A stretch of DNA of 6,649 bases from Streptomyces sp. NRRL B-1347 (GTDB lineage: Bacteria > Actinomycetota > Actinomycetes > Streptomycetales > Streptomycetaceae), in NCBI RefSeq assembly GCF_000720325.1, contig NZ_JOJM01000137.1, positions 1-6,649 on the forward strand, in the 5' to 3' direction. Numbering within the stretch: position 1 is the stretch's first letter; each line of letters begins with the position of its first letter. The notes under the pieces were generated by a model, which made no database searches, was not told where the DNA came from, and was given only the letters and a program-made list of their open reading frames with translations. Below, piece after piece: positions 5,711 through 6,649 of this stretch. The translations under genes and the position numbers were made by a program.

Positions 5711-6559
5711 ATGATCGTCGTCACCGGAGCCACCGGAAACGTCGGCCGCGCCCTCGTCGACCAACTCACCACCGCCGACACCCCCGTACGCGCCCTCGTC
5801 CGCGACCCCCGCCGCGCCCACCTGCCCACCACCGCCGAGACCACCCGCCTCACCGTCAGCGCCGACGCCACCGACATGACCGCCCAGTTCGACGGCGCCG
5901 ACGCCCTCTTCCTGCACGCCTCCGCCACCGGCGAACACACCACCGCGTTCCTCGCCGCCGCCCGCACCGCAGGCGTCCAGCACGTCACCGTGCTCTCCAG
6001 CATCGCCGTCGAGGACGACCCCGCCCACGACACCTTCATCCACACCTGGCACCGCACCCTCGAACAGGACGTCCGCGACAGCGGCCTCGACTGGACCTTC
6101 CTGCGCCCCGGCGGCTTCGCCACCAACACCCTCCAGTGGGCCTGGCAGATCCACGACGGCGACACCGTACGAGGCCCCTACGCCAAGAGCGTCTCCACAC
6201 CCATCCACGAAGCCGACATCGCCGCCGTCGCCCGCCACAGCCTCCTGGAACGCCACAGCGGCACCGCCCACGTCCTCACCGGCCCCGAAGCCGTCACCAC
6301 CGAGGACCAGATCGCCGCCATCGCCCACGCCATCGGCCGCCCCCTCACCTACACCGAGATACCGCCCCACGACGTCGTCCCCGAAATGTTCCCCATCATC
6401 CCCGCCGACATGGTCCCCGGCTTCGTCGCCTCCCTCGCCACCACCGTCGACACGGCCCCGCCCCTGACGACCACGGTCCAGACGGTCACGGGCAACCCGG
6501 CCCGCACGTACGCCCAGTGGGCACAGGACCACGCGGACGACTTCCGAACGCAGAACTGA
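5711..6559 (+). CDS. NmrA-like / atypical SDR NAD(P)-binding oxidoreductase
   Basis: The 282-residue protein is an atypical short-chain dehydrogenase fold of the NmrA/quinone-oxidoreductase-like group. MIVVTGATGNVG (1-12) is the Rossmann dinucleotide loop, and VRALVRDPRRA (26-36) has the basic residues usual where NADP(H) is preferred. HVTVLSS (91-97) is strand beta-5, and SGLDWTFLRPGGFATN (124-139) is the characteristic substrate-side segment. The classical Tyr-x-x-x-Lys pair is absent, as is common in this group, whose members are reductases or redox sensors. The substrate cannot be told from sequence. No signal peptide is seen, so it is cytoplasmic. The start is set by AAGGAG 5 nt upstream. 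It is 212 bp from pepN with its own candidate promoter and operator and is followed at once by a strong hairpin, so it is probably a single-gene transcript. Its stop codon lies inside a direct repeat (6553-6564). Confidence 0.9.
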   Translation: MIVVTGATGNVGRALVDQLTTADTPVRALVRDPRRAHLPTTAETTRLTVSADATDMTAQFDGADALFLHASATGEHTTAFLAAARTAGVQHVTVLSSIAVEDDPAHDTFIHTWHRTLEQDVRDSGLDWTFLRPGGFATNTLQWAWQIHDGDTVRGPYAKSVSTPIHEADIAAVARHSLLERHSGTAHVLTGPEAVTTEDQIAAIAHAIGRPLTYTEIPPHDVVPEMFPIIPADMVPGFVASLATTVDTAPPLTTTVQTVTGNPARTYAQWAQDHADDFRTQN

Positions 6560-6598
6560 AGCCCGCAAAAGCGAAGAACTGAAGCCCCCAAAGGAGCG
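6553..6598. repeat. Tandem duplication of 23 bp spanning the oxidoreductase stop codon
   Basis: GAACTGAAGCCC occurs at 6553-6564 and again at 6576-6587. The two 23-bp units (6553-6575, 6576-6598) match at 18 of 23 positions. The first copy contains the oxidoreductase stop codon TGA (6557-6559). The second copy is the start of the left arm of the terminal hairpin, and the inverted right arm supplies a third copy. Confidence 0.75.
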
Positions 6599-6649
6599 GG
6601 CCCGGCGGGAGCCCCCCCGCAGGGCCCGCTCCTTTGGGGGCTTCAGTTC
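6576..6649. terminator. Long stem-loop terminator with 28-bp perfect arms
   Basis: The arms 6576-6603 and 6622-6649 are perfectly complementary over 28 bp, beginning GAACTGAAGCC and ending GGAGCGGGCCC. The 18-base loop can add an inner GCGGG/CCCGC stem. CCAAAGG on one strand and CCTTTGG on the other give symmetric A/T patches, as in bidirectional terminators between convergent genes. It lies 16 bases after the oxidoreductase stop codon. The window ends at the last base of the right arm, so the stem may extend further. Confidence 0.85.

Noticed and set aside
1670..6559. TTA codons that would make genes dependent on the bldA tRNA
   Set aside because: Reading by eye I found none in frame. The TTA on the minus strand near 1031-1033 falls out of frame in the GH35 gene.
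1..6649. CRISPR array, insertion sequence, attachment site, tRNA or other RNA gene
   Set aside because: No spaced identical repeats, transposase motifs, cloverleaf patterns or CCA-ended stems were seen. The repeats present are short and tied to gene ends or promoters.

Overview
The window looks like chromosomal DNA from a streptomycete or a close actinomycete relative. It is extremely GC-rich, third codon positions are almost all G or C, ribosome-binding sites are of the GGGAGG or AAGGAG type, one gene starts with GTG, and the right end carries a long GC-rich hairpin of the kind these genomes use as a terminator. It reads as ordinary chromosome. I see no tRNA, rRNA, CRISPR array, transposase or phage gene.

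Left part (1-1669): a GH35 beta-galactosidase gene on the minus strand runs off the left edge. It is divergent from an AraC-family regulator on the plus strand, with a 160-bp shared control region between them. A sugar-sensing activator or repressor controlling a cytoplasmic glycosidase is the natural reading.

Middle part (1670-5498): the AraC-type gene is followed after only 11 bp by a small AroQ-class chorismate mutase gene. After a further 92 bp comes a complete M1-family aminopeptidase N (pepN). The mutase belongs to aromatic amino acid synthesis and the aminopeptidase to peptide turnover. No shared pathway is evident, so they may be neighbours only by position.

Right part (5499-6649): a 212-bp intergenic region unusually dense in structure precedes an NmrA-like NAD(P)-binding oxidoreductase gene. 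It holds a helically phased C-rich repeat, an 11-bp inverted repeat built on CCTAGG, a 7-bp operator-like palindrome next to a possible -10 box, and a 5'-leader hairpin. The oxidoreductase gene ends in a 12-bp motif that is repeated directly and then inverted, merging into a 28-bp perfect stem-loop that ends exactly at the window edge.

I found no convincing new multi-gene system. The most interesting material is the regulatory DNA between pepN and the oxidoreductase gene, the repeat and terminator structure at the right end, and an active-site substitution in the chorismate mutase.
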